Positions 12,485 to 21,690 of a DNA stretch of 64,000 nucleotides are shown here, in pieces; position 1 is the stretch's first letter, and every line of letters begins with the position of its first letter. The DNA comes from Gnetum montanum. Its lineage: Eukaryota > Streptophyta > Gnetopsida > Gnetales > Gnetaceae. Both the position numbers and the translations under genes were made by a program. The notes beneath the pieces are model-generated. The model made no database searches and had not been told where the DNA came from. It saw nothing but the letters and a program-made list of their open reading frames with translations. The stretch lies in the NCBI GenBank assembly GCA_015680685.1, contig MNCI01020695.1, positions 307,461 to 371,460 on the forward strand, in the 5' to 3' direction.

Positions 12485-12781
12485 TGATGAATCATGTTTT
12501 TCATCATAAGCTCTAATATCAGAGCGGCCGCAATATCGGGTACGCGATATCATAGTCCAAGATGCGATATTTGGCATTTAATATCACAGGGTTACTCCCG
12601 GGCCTATAAATACAGACCTTGGGCACATAATTCAAGAGTAGTTTTTGAAGTCAAGTAGCGAAAGTCTTGCAGTTTGTTCATTTAAGAGTTAGAATATTTT
12701 CCAAGTGCCTGCAATAGGAGGTCTAAGTGTGATCAGATCTTTATTCAAGCATTGATGTACTTGAGCACATCATTGTGTTGG
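12485..12781 (+). repeat. Right LTR of element A, first part
   Basis: Starts TGATGAATCATG and carries the U3 GATATC motifs and CCTATAAATA (about 12602-12611), matching the left LTR. It is broken after GTGTTGG by element B and resumes at 18796. The undisturbed text, TGTTGGCAATAAA, can be read in the left LTR at about 5684-5696. Confidence 0.88.
12777..12781. repeat. Target-site duplication of element B, left copy (GTTGG)
   Basis: GTTGG precedes the TGATGG start of B and is repeated at 18796-18800 after B's CATCA end. The left LTR of A has this GTTGG once, which confirms the duplication. Confidence 0.9.
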
Positions 12782-13617
12782 TGATGGAACACAATATCGC
12801 ATGGGCTGCAATATCGCATCCCCCGCGATATCGTGTCTTCCCCTACGATATCGCATATGCGATATTGCAGTCCATTTCCATGTCTATAAATAAGAGGCGG
12901 CTCTCCCTTATTTGACATCATTAGGTTAGATTGTAGCGAAACTCTAGTAGTTTGATTGCTCTAGAGATAGATTATTTTCCAGTGTCTGCCCGTAGTGTGG
13001 TGAATGTAATTGTATGGAATCCTTTATTCGAGTGTGACATACTTGGACACGCACATGATCGGCAATAAAGATCAAGATTACTTCATCATTGCAGCATTCA
13101 CTTTGTTATTTATTTATTTAATTGTTATTTACTGCTTTCCTACTTAATACTCTCTCTCATCCTTAAACTCCTAGAAACGCGGAATGAGTATGACTTGATT
13201 ACGAGCATTTAAGTGTGACTACTTGGTAACCTAGTAGCATACCTAGGATATGCGCTTGGTAATCCCAATGGTAGTCATGCACGAAGTACAAGATGTGTAC
13301 AGATAGTTAAGGAACAGATGCTCATTGCACTTAGGCTAGATTAGATTCTCTTACCCTTTCTCCTAGATTAGTTAATATTACTCTCTTTCCATTGCCTTCA
13401 GGAGTAGCATTAGATATGGAAACCCATCATACATCTCACTCTGGGCTAAACCATACGTGATAAATATAATACTAGTCTAGGTGGGAGGACAACGAACTAC
13501 GACCTAAGGCTAACTATCTAGGTGCCACAACTACTCTGTCTACGGAGTTCAACCAGATCACGCGTGAAAACGCTTGTATTCATATGGTTGAGTGTAGGGG
13601 TACCTCGCCACTCATCA
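12782..13617 (+). repeat. Left LTR of element B
   Basis: TGATGG...CATCA. U3 has five to six GATATC/AATATC motifs, one 20-bp unit more than the right LTR. It is followed by a TATA box in TCTATAAATAAG at about 12888-12899, and U5 ends GGTACCTCGCCACTCATCA. The difference in palindrome number between the two LTRs is the main structural divergence; the rest differs by scattered substitutions, mostly transitions. Confidence 0.9.
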
Positions 13618-13618
13618 T

Positions 13619-13636
13619 TGGCACCGTTGCCAGGGA
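13619..13636 (+). promoter_or_regulatory. Primer-binding site complementary to tRNA-Asp (element B)
   Basis: TGGCACCGTTGCCAGGGA begins one base after the LTR. It is complementary to the 3' end of plant tRNA-Asp(GTC) (expected TGGCGCCGTTGCCGGGGA) apart from two G-to-A changes, and the match continues into ATCAAAC. tRNA-Asp priming is typical of plant Athila-type Gypsy elements. Confidence 0.85.
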
Positions 13637-14560
13637 TCAAACTTTGGTCATCCACGTGATAGACAGGAATACTCACCACTATACTAAATCAAACACTGTT
13701 CTAGGGGGTCCCACTGGAAAGACATGCACCCATGCCTGAAGCTTGGCGACTTCTTTGGATTCAGTAAAGTGAAAAAAAATAAGGAGAACAAGAAAAAGAA
13801 AATAAAAAAGAAAAGTGTCACAAAACAAAAAAAATCACTCCTCCCCTAAACAAAATGCCAAGTGATCGTACGCCTTGTTGTTATGGTACTCTCATAGTTG
13901 CTCATCATGCGATGTCATTGATTAGAGGAATGGACTTGGTCCTGATCTTAGAACGAATGACACATTAATCATGCTTTACACGCAGGATTCACTATGCCCT
14001 GGGTCAGTTACCTCATGTCCCAATCTCTACGATCCCTTTCTATAGTTCATCTCATCTCACTGTTCGTGTAATTGTTGCTTGTGTCCTATGTAGCATAGAA
14101 TTTTCATCTCATTCCGATGATATTTACATGTGTGTGTTTTGTGGAGTTAGTGTGGATTGTATTTAACCCTTCTAGTGCCGACGAACACTTTAAGTGTGGT
14201 TACACAAGGGAAATATTAGTTGAAACCTGCTTTGGGGAGGATCCACTTGTGTAATCTTTTGTAATTATCACTTATGACATAGCTCTCACACATTATCCTC
14301 AGCTTATTTTCATAACATTCTTTCCCTACTATTATCCCTCTAAATTTCAACGTTCCAATGTACCATTACATACCCTTTTTCTTACCACCCAAGGTTTTAT
14401 TGCTAAAATACACACTGTCATCATTAATGGTGCCTCTCGAATTCATGAAATTACCCTAGAACTCCTTAATAAGAGCCAATGTCCTCAATTTTCAACATTA
14501 ATTTCAAGAAAATCATTTCAAAAGTTGGTATTTTCATGGTGTCTCACATCACCAGGGACA
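13637..14560 (+). other. 5' internal spacer of element B, gag deleted
   Basis: Only about 50 bases separate the primer site from text (TCCCACTGGAAAGACATGCACCC, near 13709) that in element C occurs at about 41604, downstream of gag. Gag has therefore been cleanly deleted. Shared blocks continue (AAAATGCCAAGTGATCGTAC at 13853; the TTTGGGGAGGATCCACTTGTG block at about 14231). It is a noncoding leader to ORF2. Confidence 0.65.
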
Positions 14561-14561
14561 A

Positions 14562-14603
14562 GATATCGCATACGCGATATCATGTCCTCGCCGCCTATAA
14601 ATA
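14562..14603 (+). promoter_or_regulatory. Internal LTR-like promoter block in element B
   Basis: A perfect dyad of two GATATC boxes 14 bp apart (14562 and 14576) is followed 15 bp later by TATAAATA at 14596-14603, the same order and spacing as the U3 of the LTRs. A C-run (about 14611-14624) and a G-run (about 14658-14664) follow. Element C has no such block at the equivalent place. It could drive ORF2 or be a scrap of another LTR. Confidence 0.5.
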
Positions 14604-15023
14604 GGTCAACCCCACCCCCCCCCCGCGCAACACTTAGCATCATTTTGTCATTCACAGGGGGGGCGTTTTTGAAATTTTTCTCTGCGACTTGCGATTGAGT
14701 GACCCTTGCTTTTTTCCTCATATCTCGCTTGCTACTACTCTGATTTTAATTCCATTTGAACCTGCTTGAACCTGAAGTGTTCAACTTAGTTATGGGGGAG
14801 GGACACTTGCCGAAAAGTGACTAAATTTTTTAAAATTTATCATCACCCAAAGGACATCAATTAGGGTAATTAACTATAACACTTAGAATAATTGTGCCTA
14901 AAAATCATTTAACCCTTAGGTATACCGGGAAACTAAAATGGAATCCACCTAAGTCACAGGACTCATTATTACAAACTTCTGGGTATGATCGCAATAAGGT
15001 ATAACTTAACTTTAAAAACAACC

Positions 15024-15051
15024 TTACTAACGCTTGGCCGTGTGATTGCAG
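15024..15051 (+). promoter_or_regulatory. Branch point and 3' splice site directly before ORF2
   Basis: TTACTAAC (15024-15031) matches the ideal TACTAAC branch-point sequence, and TGATTGCAG ends at 15051, directly before ATG 15052. The module is conserved in C (42474-42504, with CAG changed to CAA) and in A (12105-12134). It suggests that ORF2 is expressed from a spliced subgenomic RNA, the route used for env-like genes in some plant and animal retroelements. Confidence 0.6.
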
Positions 15052-17817
15052 ATGGCCCCGAAACGTGGACAATAGGAAGGTCATACCCAAGGTGGAAGCA
15101 AACGAGCTCAGAGAGGTGGAAGACAAAGACCTGCCAGACAACATGCAGAATAGGAGGAGCAATCATTCAGCATTCATCAAGATGAACCTCCTATCGGACA
15201 ATCCGGGCAGGCAGAAGAAGGAGCTATTGTTGTGCCTGAACCAGGACAACAACTCACGTTGCCCCAAGATTGTGTTCAGGCTATCCATGAGAAGTCCACA
15301 TTTGTTGCGGTGATTGTGGAGTTGAATTTTGAATCATTTGCAAAGTTCGCTCCTGAGGCCATTAGGGATCACCTCAAAGGATCTCCCTTATGGCCTATCC
15401 TCTCTGAAAGTGGTGCCTGGTATCTAGGAGATATGTACCAATTTTGGTACAATAGGGAGCAAGGCACCACTGTTAATATTTTTGGTGTGACATTTGACTT
15501 CTCTGCGCAGGCCATTTCAAAAGTGTTAAACCTTCCAAATACAAGGCCCTAGATTGCTCAGTTGTTTACCCATTCAGACCCCGATGTGCGAAAGGATTGG
15601 TTGGAGAAGGCTTATGGCAGAGATAAAGCATTTCGCGAATTGACGATGGAAGAGAGGGTTTACTTAAAAATTGGAACATATCACCTCTTCCCCACAAAGG
15701 GCCTAAAAAGAATATCGACGTATGCAGCTAGGGGATGTGCAGTGTTGATGGGAAAGGTTAACACTAACCTACCCCATCTATATTTGATGGAGATCCTGAG
15801 GCAGTTCGAAGAACAAAAGATAGGGAAGATGGCATTGCCTTTCCCTTGTCTCATCAGAAAGCTTTGCTGACATGTTGGTATTTGGGGATACACCAATGAC
15901 ATCCTCCAAAAGGCCCAGACTGCTTCATATGCTAAATTGCTAAAGGCGCAAGCTCCAAGAAAAAGCACTGGCGAAGAGCTGGGACCAGAACAAGAAGAAG
16001 AACAGATGGCTAGACCTAGTCAACCTCCAACCACAGGTCCTAGCCAAGAATAAGAAGTAAGGCCTAGCATAGGCCAAGATCAGCTGCCACTGCCACAAGA
16101 CTACAGACCGTCGATGAGCCATCTTAGGGCCATTGCTGAGACGGTCAGTTGGGGAAGTCGTGATGACACAAACCTCTTCCACGTTATCGATGATGCCAGG
16201 TAGCCTAATATTTCGTTAGATCGCACAAGGGGGGAAGTCTCCATTCAAACAAGAGGAGGGGAAAGTAGATGGTTACAACAAATCTCAGGAAACATGGCAT
16301 CTTTCCAGGTGTAGTTAGAGACTAGTGAAGGGGCCACAGTGGTGGTTATGCAACACCAGAATGTCGTGGGAGTTGCAGATGTGATTGCAAATCATATTAA
16401 AGAATCCTTTAATGTACCTGTTGTGCCACCGGTAGATCTCTCAAGAGCACGGGATGCTCAAACCTTGGCCGAAACCTTAACGACTCCTGCAAAACATGAG
16501 GATGCGCTTGATAGATTGCTACAAACAGGGCAAGTAATGATGTCCCTATTTGACATCCCTCAAGATGTAACAGCAATTCATTCAGACCTCATTTCCACAA
16601 AGGAGAAGCTAGTCTTAACAAAGGTAAGGGCAGAGCATGCTGAAGCTGAAGTGTAGAAACTACAAGAGTAGCTTGTGGCCTTACAAGCAGCACAGCAAGA
16701 CCCTCTGCAATTTGTTCTTGCAGACCAGCTAGAAAATTTTAGAACCGAATAGCTAACAAAATTAATCATAGAGAATAAAAAGGTGGTGGATGAAAAGGAG
16801 AAGGTTGCTTGGGATGCCTCTGTAGCACAAGTGCAAACTCATGCGCATCTTAAGCCACTTAAGGCCTTACAATAAGAAAACACACAACTGGTTGCAGACA
16901 ATCTTCAGTTGACCACTGTAGAAAAGCCAAAGAATGTTCTCAATGAACACTTTCATCAATTACAAGAACAATTCATCCGGGTCAATCAAGATATGAGCTA
17001 TTTAGCCAGAGAAAATCGAACCCTCTCGATGGAGGAGGTACGCATCATTCATCAAAAGTCAGCAATTGAGATAAGCACGTGGCAGAATGAGGCTAAACAA
17101 CATGAAAAGCTAAAGGAGCACTTCCAGGATCAAGTGGGGATGTACAAACAGATCCTTGAAAAGGAGATCCATATGGCCAAGGCCCAAATCAACACTATCA
17201 GTGCTCAACACACTGATTAGTAGGCCATATTGGACACATATTCCTTTGCCCACCAAGCAGAAGTTAAGTACCGGGACCTACAAATTCAGGACTTGACAGA
17301 GTACATGGAGTTGGCAAATCTAAGATATGCCAATCTTGCCATGTTGACAGCGGGGTGCCCGAGGTCAGAGCTCGAGCAGCAAGTAGCAACCACCCACATC
17401 AAATACGAAGTAGAATTTGCAGAACGTAAGAACCTGTTAGAAAAACTGGATGTTGCAAATTCTGAACTTGAGGTGGTAAAAGCCAACTACTAGGGACAGA
17501 AAGATGTTGCAACCGACTTGGCTCGACAGCTAGTAGACCTTCACAAATACAAATACAAAGCCAAAGCCTATGAGGAGGAACAACGGGTGTTCACAGCTTG
17601 GTATGTCAAGGCAAACCAAATGTTCCCGCAACTACCTTGTTCATGGGAGGTGCCGACTCCATCACACATTGGAACATTAGCATGGATGGCACAAGACACT
17701 TGGACTAAAGAGGAGAAGCTCTAGGCCATACTTCAATGCCATCAAGCCTCAAAACCTGGAGCACAAGATAAAGGGAAGGCACCAATGGAGGAGCCACTAC
17801 CACCAAGAACTACATGA
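15052..17817 (+). pseudogene. ORF2 of element B: env-position coiled-coil protein
   Basis: A single forward frame of 921 codons plus the final TGA at 17815, interrupted by fifteen stops (TAG at 15073, 15151, 15550, 16201, 16312, 16654, 16669, 16750, 17218, 17221, 17491, 17722; TAA at 16051, 16873; TGA at 15868) and by no frameshift. Residues about 1-35 are basic. Residues about 85-275 form a globular domain (PEAIRDHLKGSPLWP, GVTFDFSAQAISKVLNLPN, STYAARGCAVLMGKV) that faintly recalls the 'putative plant transposon protein' domain. Then comes a Pro/Gln-rich linker, and about 430-890 is a long coiled coil (LARENRTL, EISTWQNEAKQHEKLKEH). There is no zinc knuckle, protease or polymerase motif, and no signal peptide or membrane segment was seen. 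Start choice: first ATG after a splice acceptor, conserved in C. Function unknown. Confidence 0.7.
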
Positions 17818-17979
17818 GTTCCAAATTTTTGTAGTTGTAGTATATTATGTGTGTTGTGTCTTTGTTTTGTTTTCTTCCCACATTGCGGCATCATCCCCTG
17901 TTTCCATCTAATAATCCCATACCTATCCACTGTGTAATCACTGTAACTCGAGGACGAGTTTTTATTCAGTTGTGGGGTA
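17818..17979 (+). promoter_or_regulatory. 3' untranslated leader and polypurine tract of element B
   Basis: A short noncoding stretch ends in CAGTTGTGGGGTA (17967-17979), the purine tract abutting the right LTR. Element C has the same tail with one more G (43105-43118). Confidence 0.75.
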
Positions 17980-18795
17980 TGATGGGACGTGATATCGCGT
18001 ATGCGATATCGCGTCTTCCCCTACAATATTGCATACGCGATATCGCAGTCCATCGCCATGTCTATAAATAAGAGGCGGCTCTCCCTTGTTTGACATCATT
18101 AGGTTAGATTGTAGCAAAACTCTAGTAGTTTGATCCCTCCAGAGATAGATCATTTTCCAGTGTTTGCCCGCAGTGTGGTAAATGTAATTGTATGACATCG
18201 TTTATTCGAGTGTGACATACTTGGACACGCACATGACTAGCAATAAAGATCAAGATTACTTCATCATTGCAGCATTCACTTTGTTATTTATTTATTTAAT
18301 TGTTATTTACTGCTTTCCTACTTAATACTCTCTCTCACCCTTAAACTCCTAGAAACGCGGAATGAGTACGACTTGATTATGAGCATTTAAGTGTGACTAC
18401 TTGGTAACCCAGTAGCATACCTAGGATCTACGCTTGGTAATCCTAGTGGTAGTCGTGCACGAAGTCCAAGATGTGTACAGATAGTCAAGGAACAGATGCT
18501 CATCACACTTAGGCTAGATTAGATTCTCTTACCCTTTCTCCTAGATTAGTTAATATTACTCTCTTTCCATTACCTTCAGGAGTAGCATTAGATTAGGAAA
18601 CCCATCATACACCTCACTCTGGACTAAACCATACATGACAAATATAATACTAGTCCAGGTGGGAAGACAGCAAACTACGACCTAAGGCTAACTGTCTAGG
18701 TGCCACAACTAGTCCGTCTGCGGAGTTTGACCAGATCACGCATGAAAACGCTCATATTCGTATGGTTGAGTGTAGGGGTACCTCGCCACTCATCA
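17980..18795 (+). repeat. Right LTR of element B
   Basis: TGATGGGAC...ACTCATCA. U3 holds GATATC at 17991, 18005 and 18039 and a degenerate AATATT at 18025, all on a 14-bp period, then TATAAATA at 18062-18069. It pairs with 12782-13617 and is followed by the GTTGG duplication at 18796-18800. Confidence 0.9.
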
Positions 18796-19358
18796 GTTGG
18801 CAATAAAGACAAACTCTTTGATTCATCCTTGCAACATTTGAGACTTTCTTTCTTTATGAATTTACATATCGTGATCTCATGCAATTTACATTAATGTTAT
18901 TCATTCAACAATTAATTTTGATTTAAGCAATTGATTAAAATACACAAGCAAGACCCCTTCAAACATTTGTGTGACACTTGGTAGCTTAGAAACAGTTAGT
19001 GTTTGACAACTCAACAGTGTTTACACGAGGTTTAGGATGTGTCCAAGAAGTGGGGATGGTTACTTGTGTTAGGCTAGATTAGACAATAGTTCACTTAGCA
19101 CTTAATTACTCTAACTTTTATTCTTGTTTTAGGCGATCAATTGATAAAACACAAAATAATAAAAATCTTATGCCTCAATTGCACTTAACCATACACTTGC
19201 ATTTCACAAGTGAGACTGGGAAGACAACAAACAGACAACACAAACTCACCATATAGCCTTAGTGTACTTGGTAATTAAAGTTTGCAAAATTCAATTGGAT
19301 CGCACGTAAACACCTATGATTCATATGGTTGGGTGTAGGGGTACCTCGCCGCTCATCA
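18796..19358 (+). repeat. Right LTR of element A, second part
   Basis: Resumes with the second GTTGG then CAATAAAGACAAACTC and runs to GCCGCTCATCA, matching the left LTR downstream of its GTTGG. It carries the intact LTR 3' end that the left copy has lost. ACAAG (19359-19363) follows. Confidence 0.88.
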
Positions 19359-19363
19359 ACAAG

Positions 19364-19500
19364 TGTTGTGTTCATGCGTGGGAACCGTCCAAGAAAGGAT
19401 GTTTCTGTGTATGTTGTTTAGCCATATGTGATGAAGGTTCATTAGTAAGCGTCATGCAGATGAGATGTGAATCTTTAGGAGAACCGCACACTTCTTCTTC
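19364..19500 (-). mobile_element. D1 remnant joined to an inverted Copia gag scrap
   Basis: Bases 19359-19404 continue D1 where A interrupted it; the match to D2 at about 44935-44990 ends at AAAGGATGTTT. From about 19405 to 19490 the text is the reverse complement of the Copia gag at about 790-880 (forward landmark there: GATTCACATCTCATCTAC; here GTAGATGAGATGTGAATC in near-identical form). D1 is therefore truncated here by a junction with inverted Copia sequence. Confidence 0.6.
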
Positions 19501-20100
19501 ATCTATTGTCAATCTTAATGAAAGTCATGATAGGGAATATAATGAAGAAGATTGGAGTGCACTAATGCAAACTAGAATTTCATACGCTCATACTGATCCA
19601 TATAATTCTAATTTCACATTCATTTTTCACTACAATGAACAACTTAGATGGAGAGATCTGTAGGGAAATATAGTTTTGCCACTTGAACATTCAACAATGC
19701 TAATGCTTTAAGAAATCCTCATGAAGGTCAACCCAAGTCATGTACAAGAAGGATATCGAATCACGAAGGACGTGACAAGGCCATACCAACCAACAAAGGC
19801 TTAGGTACGAAGGGATGCCATCATGGAGGCAAGGCATGAACATGACAAGGGAAAAAAAGCACCCTAGATAGTTGTCTTAGAAGAAATAAAAGATGCTTCA
19901 TTTCAAGCTGAAAAGTTCTATCAGACTTATGGATCTCACTCCAAGACACCAGTGATACATGTCGAAGATTCTATTAGCACAAAGTTGTAGTTAACTCTTG
20001 TAGAGAACCTTGAAAGAAATACACAAGCCTCCAAACTTAGGAGGAATTCAAGGCCTAAGTCCTCCACTAAATCTAAGGGAGGTGAATTGATGAGTCACAA
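19501..20100 (+). pseudogene. Gypsy gag N-terminal fragment, forward
   Basis: The forward frame contains YAHTDPYNSNFTFIFHYNEQ and RWRDL then GNIVLPLE, the hallmark N-terminal gag text also seen in G (31500-31600) and I (59800-59920). Downstream, PYQPTKA and RDAIMEARHEHDKGK continue the same gag (compare YYPTTLQCMRDSRQESQH in G). Several stops interrupt it. LTR, knuckle and pol are absent, so it is an isolated scrap upstream of the host YSL locus. Confidence 0.65.
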
Positions 20101-21530
20101 GAGGAGAACCAACCGACACTATTCTCAAACTCTATCATCTTTCGCTTTTATCAATTTTGTTTCCTCATCTAGCAGTCGAGCTTGTAAGACAATATTCATT
20201 TATAAGATCATCTTGGCCAATTCATATATATATATAAGCTAGTAAATGATAGCAATAATACGTGCTCTATTGTAATGCCCATCGCATTCTATATTTATAA
20301 CAATCTTAGTAAGCCTTAATGTTGCATTAAAGAGGATCGAATTTTGTTTTTTAATTCTTCCTACTCTAAAATGTTAGGTATAAGTTTCTCCAACCCTAAA
20401 TAAAATTTGGATGGATCCGGCAGATTTACCGCATTAGTCCATGAAAATCACCTTTTTTAAGGACTCTCCTTTGCTTATCCCAGAAGTTTGGCATGCCATG
20501 AGTAAAGCTTTCTGCAGAAATTTCTGGTTTGAAAAGTTGCATAAGATTTTTGCCTGTGAAAAGAATCCTCTAACTCGACAAAGGGTCGCATCAAACGTTC
20601 CCATCTACATTTAACCAGAATGGTACGGTTACAACGTTTTCCAATATTTTTTGTGAAGTCAAAGACGTAAGGTGTCGGTATAAACAATAATCCATATTTG
20701 TAAAAATGATGTTTTAACAACCATAAAGGACCAAAATTTTGAAACCCAAAAGTCTTGTTCGTCATTTAGATACTGAAATTTTGACCTTTCATATTATCAT
20801 GATATGTCTACAAACGGATGGTTATAGGACTCAAGCAAACATCATCCTTATTTGCAATGTTTTAAAAGCTCGACTGCGAGAAACTTCATCTATGTTTTTC
20901 ATGGGCTTAGTTGTGAAGGTGGTTATTGATGTTTTACAGTGTCAGCAATTAACTACAGCATGAGTACGCAGCCTTTAGTGAGTCTTTCCTCAGTGAAATA
21001 TCTTTGTTTAGTGCTTTTTGCTTTTCCCTCCTCAAGACTATGCTGTTAACGTTTTTTTTTAATTATGTTTTTTCAAACCTATAATACGGACATTTCTATT
21101 GTTTGAGTAGATGTAAGCTTTACAACGTAATAAAATTTCAATTTCAGATTCGCAGTATCAATGTGTGAATCTGTGTTTTCAGTATCCGCCCGGAAGCGTG
21201 TGATATTCCGGCATCATGAAGAGGGCCAAATCATTAGTCATTAGTCAACCACGAGGAGGGACCAGAGCACGTAGCAGAGCTGTGAAAACGTGGTCATGCT
21301 TGCATTGGTTGCATACCGGTGTCGTAGTATGCCGATTAAATTGAATGCATGCTGCAGCTGCAACAAAAACCATGAACCATTTCACACACAAAAAGACAAC
21401 TCCGAGAGTCGGGGACGAACACAATGCAGAAATGGTTTTTTGATTCCATGTGGAATAATACAGTGCATCAATGTGTAATTACAAGAAAGCCAACGAACTG
21501 GCGTCTGGCTGCCTGCCAAGTTTTCTAGAG
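20101..21530. other. Intergenic region upstream of the YSL locus
   Basis: No gene recognised. It contains a short TATATATATATA run near 20225 and AT-rich sequence. The last few hundred bases before 21691 are probably the promoter of the YSL gene. No repeat family was identified. Confidence 0.4.
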
Positions 21531-21531
21531 C

Positions 21532-21540
21532 TATAAATAT
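21532..21540 (+). promoter_or_regulatory. TATA box of the YSL gene
   Basis: TATAAATAT lies 159 bases before the ATG, in GC-richer surroundings than the flanks. A transcription start near 21565 would give a leader of about 125 nt. Inferred from sequence and spacing only. Confidence 0.45.
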
Positions 21541-21690
21541 CAGTTGGGGATTAGTTTATGTTTTTAAGCGAAAAGGCCACTTATTCAGAGATCACTGCCC
21601 TGTTCTTCTCTGAATTTTATATTCCGTAGCTTGATCAGGTTATATAATTCTGTGGTTTTCAGAGATCCTGCTTAAGAGAAGTTAGAAAGG

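Larger units (their letters stand above)
12782..18795 (+). mobile_element. Element B: non-autonomous LTR retrotransposon carrying ORF2
   Basis: 6,014-bp element with 836-bp and 816-bp LTRs that look roughly 90-95% identical by eye. It has a tRNA-Asp primer site, a purine tract and 5-bp duplications, so it is structurally complete at both ends. Its interior has no gag, protease, RT or integrase. After a short 5' segment it joins the spacer that in C follows gag, then an LTR-like promoter block, a splice-acceptor module and the long ORF2 frame. It must have been mobilised by proteins supplied by another element. It is younger than A, whose LTR it splits. Confidence 0.88.
5376..19358 (+). mobile_element. 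Element A: Ty3/Gypsy retrotransposon (Athila/Tat-like), interrupted by B
   Basis: Full-span LTR retrotransposon bounded by ACAAG duplications. Order: left LTR, gag remnant, protease, RT, RNase H, integrase, long 3' spacer, purine tract, right LTR. Pol order RT-RNaseH-IN defines Ty3/Gypsy, and the RT text resembles the Athila/Tat lineage. Excluding the 6-kb nested element B and one copy of its duplication, it is about 7.96 kb. The left LTR lacks its last bases, the primer site and the gag N-terminus are deleted, and pol has frame changes and stops, so it is inactive. It sits inside D1, itself inside Copia sequence. Confidence 0.88.

Noticed and set aside
15052-17817. Altered genetic code or programmed readthrough of TAG in ORF2
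   Set aside because: Many TAG codons at positions that fit CAG decay, plus TAA and TGA, and normal code use in the intact PR-10 gene, make mutation the simpler reading. Only the TAG shared with element C is kept open as a question.
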